DNA from: Amylostereum areolatum
Taxonomy: Eukaryota; Basidiomycota; Agaricomycetes; Russulales; Stereaceae
Assembly (NCBI GenBank): GCA_012932865.1
Contig: SAXG01000008.1
Location: 1,178,001-1,242,000 of the forward strand
Direction: 5' to 3'
Length of the DNA stretch: 64,000 nt
The translations under genes and the position numbers were made by a program. This document shows, piece after piece, positions 13,207 to 24,800 of the stretch. The notes below the pieces were generated by a model. The model had not been told where the DNA came from, searched no databases, and saw only the letters and a program-made list of their open reading frames with translations. Positions within the stretch are counted from its first letter, which is position 1. Each line of letters opens with the position of its first letter.

Positions 13207-14070
13207 ATTAGCTCATGAGGCTGGCAGCGCTGCGGCGGTTTGTAGAAAACAAAATACAATATGAGCGAACCTCATGTCGATTTCGTACTTGGTGCCGCTG
13301 GTGACGTATTCTTGAGGGTTTTTGACCTTTTTTTTGCGAAAATTAAGCATGGGTAAGCGGAAAGCAACTCAGCCTCGGGGACAGGAGACAACCCGCAAAT
13401 TAGGCAACCGCAACCGACCCCCGGGGACAGGGGACGTTGCCTAACGTCGGCCGCGTACAGTAGGCATCCCGGCTACAGTTTCCCTACTATCGGACTGCGA
13501 GTTGAATCTTCTACACTTCATGCTTAGTACTTAGTTATGCTTATTTGTTGCTTATTTGAATACAATCACCACAGCCTTGCTACTTGAATGAGTGCAATGC
13601 ACGGGTCTATGCTAGTAGTACTACAGTTCACAAGTAGCTCATTCAGTTTACCTATCTTACCCCTCACTCGGAAAGTCGGAATGCAGGTGGACATCGTATC
13701 CGACCCGCGTGCGTTATACCCGCGCACAATGCGGGGTGGGTGCGGCTCTAGTGGGTGGACCGCGAGAATGTATGTACATCCCGGGTCGAGACTCGAGATT
13801 GGACGAGTCGACACGGCCGCGCCACAGTCACCGACGACTCAACGAGTCGCCGACACAAGAACACGGCAAGGGCTGCAGCGCAGCATCCCCCGTCAACGGC
13901 CACGGAATGAATGGCCCAGTGCCCCCGCTAAACATCTGGCTCACTGGGTGAACAACTGAAACTCCAAGCCTTTTCTTTTGTGCTGTATCAATCTGTTACA
14001 TATATAATACACTCAAGGCAGTGCATAAGGGAGAGCACATACGAAAACTCGCTCTGCTACGCGCGAGGCT

Positions 14071-14293
14071 ACGCGCGAGCGGCGGGAGGGAGCAACTCGC
14101 GAGAAGGCACGACCCGTTCCGGCATCTCGGAAGGCGCGCTGACCGTCCGAATTGGGTGGAATGGCGGGAGGGGTTCCACGGGGTCCTTGCTTTGTCAGGA
14201 CGTTATGTGCCAGTCGCTCTACGAGCTGTGGAGGTGGGTTAGTCGGGTGTGGGGGGCCGGAACCCGTGAGTAGAGTTGATGGGTAGGAGTCTG
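14071..14293 (-). repeat. Right terminal inverted repeat of the MULE
   Basis: Partner of 10,773-10,996, one base shorter because of a C5/C4 difference. The outer edge abuts the second GCCACCATA duplication. Confidence 0.88.
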
Positions 14294-15776
14294 GCCACCA
14301 TACATCTTTCCCCCATGCTTGTCGCGCCCTGTGCCAATAGACCAAATAGGTAGTATATTAAATGATAATATAAATCTATTTCACTTGAAAGAGCTCGAAG
14401 AAAGGACCAAAAGCAGTGGCAAAGAACCTGAAAAGCAACCAAAAAGGGCACACCTAAGCCCAATAATAGCAAACCTAGGTCGAAAAGGTTGGATACAAAA
14501 GGATAGGATAGTTAACGTATCGGATTGTATCGGACGGAAGCTCGATACGAACAGATAGGATCCACTGGAACGGCAACTTTCCTGATACGATCCGGACTCG
14601 GCGCTTAACGTCGTTCGTATCAGTTCGTATCGTTATGTATCATGTTTGGTATCGGATCCTATCGACGGACTTTTGACTGGGGATGAACAGGGGAAGAATA
14701 GTAAGGATTGCATATATAGACCCGACGATCCCCACGATGGCCAGGGTGAATATAGAGAGAGCTCGGTTGATCGGCCAAAGGAACTCGACGATGCCTGAGA
14801 AGAATAGGAACACGGAAATGTGGAGGAGGAAGGGGAGAGCGCTGGTCACAGTTGGGAGCCGGAAACGCTTGACACCCGCAAAAAGGAAGGCGCGGAGACG
14901 CCCGCGCTCGCGTGGTGTTGCATGCTCGTCGAATACCACTTGGCTGTAATTCCGAGTCCACTGTTGCACCAACGTCGCGCCGAGCGCACACGTCAGGCTC
15001 AGGATCAGACTGAAGAACCATAATACGTTGACGTCGATGATGGTGCGAGGTGCAGAGAAGGCCGGTGAGGGAGACGTCGACGGCTGAGTGTCATTGACGA
15101 TTGCGCCGACGAGTTGGGAGAGCAGTACAACCGTTGCATCTCCCGAATCAGGCTCAAGGCCTTTGTAGCTCTCGACGATGAATGCGGCGACCGTCGCGGA
15201 AAATAGCCCTGTCTACGGAGGCATAATCATGAATCGGGGGCGATAGGAGGGCTAATACAAACGCACGAATATCAGGATCCCGTCAGCGTCGCCTTTCCAC
15301 TTTTCTATCTGCTCCTTGTCGTACTTTTTGTTCCAGTCAAAATACTTCGTCCAGAATCGATCCGCCATGACTTCTTTTGGCTCGACTTTCACATCTCTGT
15401 AGTCTAGGATAAAGTCGGAGTCATTCTATGGGTCGACTCGGGCATCGAAACACGATCTCACCTTGGTCATACTTAGACAGTGCTGGTTTCTCGTCGCGGT
15501 CTGGATTATTGCCAGGGGGCGCAATTTCAGTCGAGCAATATGTAAGATCAGCACGATGTCCCCCGCACCTAAATGGCGTGACCTATAGTCGCGATTCGAG
15601 GCGTCCCACTGTAGATCAAGTTTCAGCGATTCAAGAACGTCCTTTGGCGAAAGCTTTCCGGCCATGGGCACTGGCCAGTCTGCGTCCATGTGGGATGATT
15701 CTGACTCCAACGTCAGCGATTCAAGATCATAGCGAGCTGAGTATAGGATAGATAGCTCCGGTGGTGCGCGTGGCAC

Positions 15777-18700
15777 TCCGGGTCAGAACTTGTTTCCAAA
15801 GTTGCCATGAAAAACGATCTGGGTAAGTGTGCCGGAAAGTCATACCTGCTTCAAGAGTTCGGGTGACCAAAGCTTTCACCGTCCTGGCGTCGTCCGTTCG
15901 GCGTTGAACGCTGAACGCTGGCGCCTAACGGAGTTTGGGGGAAGAGGGGAGCGTTATAGTAGTTGCGGGGACGCTGGACGGACTCTATAAGTATGTGCAC
16001 GGGTGTCCGGGTCCTGGGACGCTGCATCGCCTTTTGATTGAAGGATGAGAACCAAAGAGAGCATGGGATGAAAGAAGGCTGTTCGCTTCCAGATTGCTGT
16101 ATTCGACGGTGAATGTCGGGTCAATGTGCGGAACTCTGGTCCAAAACGACAAGTCCAGAAAGTCTTGAAAGTACTGATGTGAGTTCGAGTGCGCTGCCCT
16201 AGGATCGCGATACAATGCGCGCGCGAGTGCATATTTTAGAAGGGAACAGGAAGGTATGAAGATATGGCAGTCGGATATGAGTGGAAATGGGTCGGGACTC
16301 GGAAATGGACGTTCAAGCCCATTGAAGTTCGTCTTGAGTAGCTCGGGCTTGTCGGGCTTGTCACAAGTTCGGCAAGAATCGACAGCGCCGCTCGGCAGAA
16401 TGAGATCCCCACAGTTTTGCACATCTGCAGTTGCACATCCTGATATCGTCTCTCATCAGCTTGAACATCATCTCCAGAATCCACTACATTCACATGGTTC
16501 ACGAAAACACGCGCCGGACACCCTCCCCGATTGAATAAGAATAGTTGAATGGCACACAACTGCGCCTCCCGTGAACTGACATGAGGGAAAGGCATTTTTG
16601 CACGCGAGGAGGCAGAGACGAAGAGCGGGGTCTTCGCGAGGCCATTTCACAAGGGTGCGTCTATATGGCTCTCTTCTTACTTAAACCTGACCATCTGCTC
16701 GTGAATCCGTCTGCAGGCGGCACCCCCGAACGACCAGTCTTCACTACTTACTTTCTTCTCCTCGCTCTAGCGATCTTGTCTATGCGAGATTGAGTGGACC
16801 GCGTACTCTGTTGCTCAAGAACATTAGAGAGTCGGAGACCCAATGTCCGTGGTGACCCCAGAGTGCGTCCGCTCTCTCTGTTCCTCCTAGACCCCCTTTT
16901 CCTTTATATGGTGTCCCGAGGTTTCCTCTTCCCAAGTTGTCCCTCCTTTTTACCACCACTTTCTTAGTTGGCCGTTTTTGCGTCAACAACGCGCTTTACG
17001 ACGTCCTGCATACACGGCGCTCTTTCCTTCTAGTTCTGTTCGTTCATTTGTCCGAGTGTCCATTCGACTGTTTGCTTCCACCATTTTTCGTTTTCGGTGG
17101 CTTGCGAGGGCATACAGCGACTTTGGGTATATCCTGCATTATGATATGTATTTCCCCCTATGGTTTCGTTTTCTTTTCATTCCTATCCTGACGTTAGTTC
17201 CCTGCAGTGCTTGTACAAAATCCCTTGGAAGAATGCACAGACTTCTGGCACAATCTATCCCCTCCCCCTCGTCCCACCGAAGATTGACATGCCAGCCGCC
17301 TTTATTTACACCCACACACCTGCATCATACATCTACTCTCCTTCTCCGTTTCGGCACCGGCCGTCTTTTACCCTATCACCGCCTCACCCGACCACCTCAG
17401 CCATGTTCATCGCGTTTCAAAGCCGCGCACCATGTACGAGCCGGCACCCTAATAACCTTTTCGCGTTGGGTCATCCTAGTCCTCAAGCACACGGATATGT
17501 GATACCCTTTATTCACGACGGATCACTGCCTGGTAGCGGTGAAGCTCAGCCCACGGGCGCGACGCTCGATGGCGTAGTCCTAGATCGAAGCCAAAAGGAT
17601 ACCTGGGAAAAATATGGAAGGCAGATATCAAGTCACGTCCACGCGTACGCCCATATCCATTCTCCCATATTCCCCCCATTGACGGCCATCCTAGGGTTCA
17701 ATATATCCATCCAAACATCTACGTCAACCGCCTCGTCACCGCCTCACCCTCGTTTACCCCTACAATTCCGGGGCGCTACTTCGTGGCGAAGAGCCGACGG
17801 ATTGCGAAGGCGGGACGCATGTCCTCGGAATCACGTTTGGCGCATTCGCGATTCAGGGTGCGGGGAATCGTGTCATTCCTGTCCTCGACAACATCAACAG
17901 CGTGCGTCCTTCCTTCCGCATTGGATGGAATCCTTTCTAACGGCCGGTGTAGTTTCTCGCTCTTCAAAGAAGCTATGCAGATCTCGGAGAAGCCGAACCA
18001 GTTCCAAGACGCAACATCTGGTCACGATCGAAGGAGTAGAACATGGACGACGCGAGCCACGGCCTGTTCGGGGACCACATCCTTCAGAAGGATGAGAACA
18101 CCGGGATTTAACAAGCAACGTCTGGCCTGACTGGGGCCTATGGCCCATAAGGTGCATCCTCACTTTCTTGCCCTCTTTCTCACGATCTAAACCTGCGTTT
18201 GTCATTCGTAGACCCCAGATCTTCGCCGGCTCGCGTGTAAGACCTGCGTGCGTGCGACGCCACCAACTTTGACCGCACGACGTTGCTCCTCAACGCGTTA
18301 AATTGGCTCAGCGCTCGGACATTGTTCGGCTCGAAGACCTCATCCAAGCAGGCGCATCGATGTTCGCCATCGACCCCGGCACCGCGAACCTCGTCCGCCG
18401 CTAGGCAGACCACAGCGACATGCACACACCAAGTATCATGGAATGGCCTGCCGAGAATCCGCGAATCCTCCTAAACGATGAAATCGCGTCGATTATCGCG
18501 CCGGCCCTTAGATAGTGGAACTACCGGGTGTGTATCTTGCTCTTTTTGTGGAAGGCTTTGATGGACGCTGGCCCGGAAGACCCACAAATCAGCTCATGCT
18601 GTTCATTTCACGTCCCACTTTCAGAGGTTCGCTCATCTTATCGCCTCATCCGTATAGCTCTTTATCCCTCCACGATCCTCCTATCGCTTTCACCACGTCC

Positions 18701-19296
18701 TTCCTCTGGTTCGATTCCGATACCCTAACCCCGCTTCCATCCATCGGGATTACTTTCTATATCTCTTTTTTTTCTGACTTTCTCTCTATGTAATGCCTCT
18801 TTGATCTGGAGAGTATAGGCTCTGGGCCTTGAGGCCTCGAGCGGCCGACTCGCCAAGTTTCAACACTGGTCTCCCTCACTGGAACACTCTTGTTGGCTAG
18901 GGTTAGGGTTCTGTCCGACGCCTGCATGAGTAGGTTGCTGCATCTCTGGACGTGGAAGATGCAGAGTAGGGGCCATGGTGCCAACGCTAAAGCAGAACAA
19001 GCTTCACACGGATGCTCTCGCTTTGGCCCAAAAAAACCAAATGGTTCATCCTAGAATCGACCGTGCGGGGCGACAAGTGCGTACGTTGCACAAGACCGGC
19101 TTCAAGCTTTCAGCGCTCAGCTCTTTTCAGCTTTCAGCGTCGAGCCTCAAGGCCCCAAAGGCGAATGGTATATCCGTGTAGAATGTCCCACCGTAAGGTA
19201 CAATGTAGAATGGCAGCTATGTAACCAGTCCGATGCAGTCTAAATGTGATCTCTGTTCATTCGCGAAGTATAAGAGCGTTTCGAAATGGGTACCGA
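15777..19296. other. Decayed intergenic DNA, no intact gene recognised
   Basis: Several frames of 100-310 codons occur (for example 15,985-16,422 on the minus strand and 17,160-18,095 on the plus strand). They switch frame repeatedly and I recognise no domain. Parts of 17.5-18.5 kb look like relics of coding exons with premature stops. Two telomere-type TTAGGG units sit at about 18,897-18,910. The region separates two DUF6535 copies, consistent with a transposon-rich, degenerating interval. Confidence 0.4.
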
Positions 19297-21443
19297 CTAG
19301 GATTCCTCCCCTGAGCGCCCGACCACGACAACAAGGGCTGGGCCTCGAGATGCCTTCAATGCCTTGTACAATGGTCTTAAAAACTCGACGACAATCCTAT
19401 TCCTCTCCCATGTATAAAACGACCAACTAGGATCCGGACATTCCGCCGTCTTTTCGAGTTCTTCCCACGTGCGCACGAACTCCTCCGTGACCGAAGCCAC
19501 CGTGCTCTCCACATGCGAAGATAGCGTTGATAGCAGCGCCAGCGTGTGTAAATGCGCCCAGTAAGAAGTTGGGGACCACCCCTTCGCACCGGCTGTGGCT
19601 TCGAGATCGTAGAGGACGCACAGGGCCACGATGCAGGTGCCGTTTGCGAGGATGTTCTGCTCGTCTGCCATGAAGCGAATCAGCGGACGGGCGTGAGGGA
19701 ATGTGACACGGAGTACACGAGAAATCCCGTCCAAGTTATCATTTGATGGAATGGAAAAAGACTGCTGAAGCCAGGCCAACGTGGCGAGGCCAAACACACC
19801 CCGAGCAGCAATCGCCGTCTGTCCGTCCCGATGGTTCGACAAGCTCCGCACGAGCCTATCGGCCGGGTATCCGACAATAAAACGTGTCGACTCGACGATG
19901 TTGGGCATGGCGCAGCGCACCTCTGTGGGTAACGAGGAGAGGGTCTCGTGAAGGATGCGTAACCTTCTATCGGGGAGATTCAAACACGCCAAGAGTCGCA
20001 CGAAAGCGACAGAATTCCTGCTGCTGAAGACGAAGTCGCGACGCTCGACTGCGACATCAGAGTATAGATCATTGGATCCACGATTCAGCATTGTGTATAT
20101 GTCACCGATTTTGTTGCTCAAACCAAAGATCGTCAGGGGAGACTTTGGGGAGACAGAAATACAGGCCACCGCGGCTGGCAATTCTTCTGCGAACTCGTAG
20201 AGACGCGTCGAGGATGCATTGTAGTACCTCAGTCCGGCAACTTCGGAAAGGGCGCCCGCATCCGTTGGCCCAAAGGCTCTGGCAACAGAACGAAAATGCT
20301 GAATGCATCTATCCAAGCTTTCGTATGGGGACGAATGAAAGCTCCAATATGTTCTGAGAAATTCTTGGATTCGGCCTTGGGATCTGTGCGGCGAAGGAGG
20401 TCGAGAAAGATTGCGGGTTATGACAACCATAATCGACCACACGGCTGGCGTCAGAGGGGTGCGATAAGGGCAATCCAGGAGAAATAAAGGGAGGAGAGTG
20501 AGCGTCGCATAGGTTGATACGACGAGACCGATAATGACCAGCGACAATATGGCCACGGCTCTGTTGATTGGCCACAGGAACTCGACGATTCCGGAGAAAA
20601 AGAGGAACACAGAGGTATGGAGAAGGAGGGGAAGGGCGTTGGTTATAGTTGGGAGCCGAAAACGTTCGACACCTGAGGAAAGAAGTGCGCGGAGACGGCC
20701 GCGTTCGCGGGGTGGTGTGTCATGGTCGTCGAACACCGCCTGGCTGTAATATCGAGTCCACTGTTGCACGAGCGTCGCGCCGAGGGCACAGGTCAGACTG
20801 AGGATTAGGCTGAAGAACCAGAAGACATTGACGTCGACGATGTTATGAGGTGCAGAGAAAGGGGTCGAGAGAGGCGGCGGGGGTTGTGTGCCGTTGACGA
20901 TAGCGACAAGTTGGGAGAGCAGCACGACGGTTGCGTCTCCGGAGTCGGGTTCGAGGCCTTTGTAGCTCTCGACGATGAATGCGGCGACCGTCGCGGAGAA
21001 CAATCCAGTCTAAGAGATCATGTTCAGAATCCCGTCAGCGAAGGAAGAGTCTGTACATCCAGACGCACAAATATCAGGATCCCGTCCGCATCTCCTTTCC
21101 ACCTTTCGACCTGTTCCTTGTCATGTTTCTGGTTTTTGTCGAGGTACCTCTTCCACAATCTATCAGCTAGGACCTCCTTTGGCTCGACCTTTACCCTCCT
21201 ATCGGCTACGACAAGGTCAAAAAACACCTCCTAGTCCAAGATCAACTTACCCTGCTCGGATTCCGGACGCGTGCCGTCGCAGTCTACTAGAAAAGAAGCC
21301 ATGATTTCAGTTGAACGCTATAGGAATGATACGACACCATCTGCACCTGATTTGCGCGGGCGATAGTCGCTGTTCAAGGTGTCCTTCCACAGGTCTGCTT
21401 GTAGCATTCGAAGAATGTCTCCTGGCGATCGTTCTACAGTCAT
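19297..21443 (-). CDS. DUF6535 domain membrane protein
   Basis: Start proposed at the ATG at 21,443 (MTVERSPGD). The exon joined at 21,009 through a 59-bp intron (21,068-21,010) is open to the stop at 19,297. Upstream short introns (about 21,344-21,284 and the 46-bp one before 21,200) splice in phase and follow the pattern of the two other copies. The N-terminal hydrophilic part (VEPKEVLADRLWKRY, KGDADGILIF) is followed by the DUF6535 core with about four membrane segments (GLFSATVAAF; FWFFSLILSL; LLLHTSVFLFFSGIVEFL; IIGLVVSTYATLTLLPLFL), then CPYRTPLTP and a roughly 400-residue helical C-terminal region. Function is unknown in the family. This copy has no internal stop and looks intact. Confidence 0.8.
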
Positions 21444-21863
21444 GGAGGACGATTTTGAGCTACTGCCTCTGGTGATACTTACTATATACGCAATGCCGTG
21501 CATCCTCGGATTCCGCATTGCCTTCCTGGGAAAGTCGACTAAATTACACCGCCAAACGGCGGAAACATGCTCGTGATGTGACTGTGTCGACTATGAGACA
21601 TGTGATCTGACCAGCTTGTACCAAGGTGGATACGCTCTGGCCGCCAGCACAAAAGATCATCTGGTAAGCGGTTCTTTTCCATGTCTCGCACAAGTGCCTG
21701 CCACGCTAATGCCAGATGTCGCTAACAATATGCCATGCCTTTTGTCTTTCTAACATAGAACCCCTTCCATGCCGACGCAACGTCACCAATCACGCTATGT
21801 CCATGTCCGCAGAATAATGAAATGCATGTCTATTTATTAGCACTGAGTTCAAAGTAAGTTAGT

Positions 21864-24800
21864 CTAAGGTACTGCAGCCGAAGCCTCGTTCTGTGCGCGC
21901 AGAGTCAGTCGCAGTGGTCGACCCCCGCCTGGTTCCCCTGGGGCCGTTTGTGTCGCGGGCTCTTCGTGGGCTCGCGATATCGCTGGATCCATGTGTACCT
22001 CGGAATCGACATCCGGACGAGCGCGTTTCTGCTTGCGCTTCGCCGCTCGACTGCCGAGAGTGTCGCGAAGCTCAGCCGCAAGCTCGCAGTGTTTCTCCCG
22101 TCTCTTCCCCTCGTCTTCGAAGAGCGGAAGCGGTTGTGTGAGTGCGCGCGGAAGGAGCCGACGAACGAGGTGGCAGTTGTGAAGGGCATGGATGTTTACG
22201 ATATATTCTTCCAGCGGCTGGTGTTGGATGTATGTTTCCGTACGGTCAGAGTCTATGCGTTCCTGCGGAACAGCTCGAATGCCCGTTGCCGTGCATTTTG
22301 CAGCCCGACAGTCGTGCTGTACATTGAATATGAATAGAATATCCTGCATTCGTGGACATGAATAAAGAGAGCTGGAGGTTAAATGCGACCGTACCGTTAC
22401 GAGAACATTTAGAATATGCCGTTCATCCAAACGGCGGGTCAATCGCGGCATGTCGAAGACATCGTGCCGTTCGGAAGCTACCTGGAAGACATCCAGACAA
22501 GCAAGAGCATTTTCCCCGTTTTCATGAGCAAGTATTTCAATGACACGTCCGATAATGACCTCTCCAGCAGACTGTGGATGTTGTAAGTATGTGATGGGTA
22601 GACATCCTCCGAAATCGGTGAATGACGGACCATAGGGGAGCGCGCAAATACCCATGAATTTATTGCGCACCAGTCGCCGGAATCGGCGACGCACGATTTG
22701 CAGAGACGCAATTCGGCAGTACGCTCAGTTGCAAAGGCCGCGGCATTGATGGCAGTGGATGAATGGGTGTCTTTCCAGAGACGAACATTCCCTCGAACTC
22801 CTGCGGCTGCCACGGTGGGTGCAGGAGCAGACTCAGGCTCACAGGGAGCCGCTGCATGATTGAAGGGCATAAATCGGACGGTACCTGAACAGAGCCGACA
22901 TTACAGACGCATTAAATAAAGCCAGTCGACTGGAAACGCACCACATAGCTCCCTGAGGTCTGCATGGGGTGTCCAACCAATATGGTTTTGCAGAGTAGGA
23001 TGCTGGGCCAAGAAGTCGCGGATCTGCGCGCTCGGCTGAACCCACCCTTGTCCATCCTCGGTTGGCCACCAGCCACCCGTGACGCGATGCTTGAGGCCCT
23101 CTTGGTTTGCGAGTTGCTGTGCAATGTCACGACTGGGAGCGAGGTGGTTTGAGAAAATAGAACAGAAACGGAAGATCGCGTTGAAACATTCATATATCTC
23201 GGTCTCGATGCCGAGCAGAGGGCCAAAACGGCGTATGTCCTCCGGGAGGTGCGGGAGTAGGTGCAGTTTGACTTTTGATATAATCTTCGTCGGATCCAAG
23301 ATGGCGAACAGGTCCATGACGTTGGCTGCAGCAGTTTTAATGTCGTTCTGTTAGATTTTATGAGTGATTACAAGCAACAGCTCCTCATGGATGAACCCAC
23401 CGTGTACGTTTCCATGTCGTCAATCTCGGGAGTCCATAGCAATGCCATGAGGACACCCACAGCTTTCCACACTTGAAGAAGCTCGTCACTGACGAGATCG
23501 TAGATGTGGAAGACAGAAGTCTGCCCGACTGTCTTGAGTTGCCGACCGATGAGAGAGTTGGCGTACTGCATGATATAATTGGCGCGAATGGGAGGGATGG
23601 TAAGCCCTAGGACATCGGTGGCTTGCAGACGAAGTGCGTAGGTTTTTTTGGACTCGGATGACCAAGTGGAGTGAGAATGGTACCACGCGTACTTCGTCAC
23701 CCCGAGGAGAATGGTGTGGAGAATCTCAACGGGCGTATCCTTGCTGGGATCAAACCCTGGATGCGAGTTAGCAGCATTAGACGGCGAGATGAACAAATAC
23801 GGTGGGAGTTGCACCTTTGATGCGAAGGTTGGGATTGAAAAGCTTCGTTTGGTTCTCGCCGACCCACTGCATGAGTTCGCCATGGATCTCTTCGACGGTC
23901 GAGTCAGGTCTCTCGGCTTTTAAGTTCCGCGCACGCGCGATGAGGTCAACGATCCAACGTTGCGTGTAGCCGTCCTTGACTCCCGTGCGGGTTTGCCGTT
24001 CCTCGACTTGGGCAGCTATGCCTGTGCAAGCTTTGCTGACCTGCTGCACAACCTCATGTAGAGTCTCTGCTGCCGTACGAGGTTCTCCTGGCTAGATTGA
24101 ATGTGGTTGAACGATGCAATCAAGATAGGTATGAGAGCATGCGACACATACTTTGAAAAGATGATCATACTGATCATCCTCAGCCTTCTCGGCTTGCGTG
24201 CCGCCCACCTTGCACTTGCGACAGAAGCAGTTCGATTTGCCGCCCATATGGCCAGTCAGTTCGCTCTGCATTGGATTGTCGGACGGCTCCGCGTTCAGAA
24301 AGATACGCACACGCGCGTCTCCTTTGCTCAGTGCATCGCGTACACGAATGGGCTTCGTGTGTGTCGATCTATGCGTGGTCAGTAAGCCGGAATCAAAGGT
24401 GGACAACTCAATTCAAGTTCACTCAATCATGTCCTTGAATGCCTCAATTTGCTCTGTGATAGATGCGTTTGGAGAGGTGGAGAGGAAGTGAACATGGAAC
24501 TCCTGCTGTAGAAGGTATCGTGGGAGGTTGCGATGCGAGAAATAAGAGTTCCAGTGCTTGTTCCATGACTTCGAACGGTTTCCTGAGACGTCATCTCCGA
24601 ACAAATCAACAAAGCTCGAGTACAGGGGATCTCCATCTGCGAGGACTCGGAGCGGATTGGGCATTTGAGGACCAGCACCGCCGTCTTGATCTGTTGAATG
24701 CAAGGAAGGTCGACGGTGATGTCACAACATTGAATATGAGGAAAGCGTACAAGTCAATGTTGGTACGTTGCCAGTATCTCGGAGATCGAGGAAGTTCATC

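Larger units (their letters stand above)
10773..14293. mobile_element. Mutator-like element nested in the outer transposon
   Basis: A 224-bp terminal inverted repeat at 10,773-10,996 pairs with 14,071-14,293 at nearly full identity; differences include one C in a short run. The ends read CAGACTCCTACCCATC. A perfect 9-bp direct duplication GCCACCATA flanks the element (10,764-10,772 and 14,294-14,302). Long terminal inverted repeats with a 9-bp duplication are the hallmark of MULEs. The 3.1-kb interior holds no recognisable MURA transposase, but has spliced-looking fragments near 11.7-12.4 kb and a nested MITE. It is therefore non-autonomous and possibly of the Pack-MULE type. The near-identity of the two repeats suggests recent insertion. 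Confidence 0.88.
9985..14681. mobile_element. Outer DNA transposon (hAT- or KDZ-like), non-autonomous
   Basis: The ends are inverted repeats of about 33 bp with one mismatch, starting CCCAGTCAAAAGTC; they cover 9,985-10,017 and the reverse complement of 14,649-14,681. Flanks carry a direct duplication GATGAAC (9,978-9,984 and 14,682-14,688), readable as 8 bp (GGATGAAC) because a G/C at the junction is ambiguous. Removing the insert restores continuous DUF6535 coding sequence. Both ends hold arrays of GATAC/GTATC motifs (10,011-10,142 and 14,510-14,656), typical of subterminal transposase-binding repeats. Without the nested insert the element is only about 1.2 kb and has no transposase-like frame. 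A 7-8 bp duplication suggests hAT or KDZ; the superfamily is an inference. Confidence 0.8.
8420..15741 (-). pseudogene. DUF6535 membrane protein gene interrupted by nested transposons
   Basis: The 5' part lies at 15,741-14,682 with apparent exons 15,741-15,569, 15,500-15,462, 15,403-15,267 and 15,212 onward. The last encodes the conserved membrane region (residue runs such as GLFSATVAAFIVESYK and LVQQWTRNYSQ) and stops being homologous inside LPLF. The 3' part, 9,984-8,420, resumes at the matching point (LDCPYHTPLTPAVW) and carries the C-terminal alpha-helical region. The uninterrupted paralog at 19.3-21.4 kb shows the two parts were once adjacent. Further damage: a one-base loss right after the ATG compared with the 63.1 kb copy, putting that ATG out of frame, and a frame switch near 9,890-9,900. 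The family is a fungal multi-pass membrane protein of unknown function. The 3' part has an extended Asp/Gln/Gly-rich tail. Confidence 0.85.

Noticed and set aside
15424..15458. 36-bp intron before AATGACTCC in the broken DUF6535 copy
   Set aside because: It gives an immediate stop; an acceptor 21 bp further (before ACTACAGAG) splices in phase in all three copies.
17160..18095. 311-codon plus-strand frame
   Set aside because: Composition is low complexity and apparent coding pieces shift frame; no family recognised.
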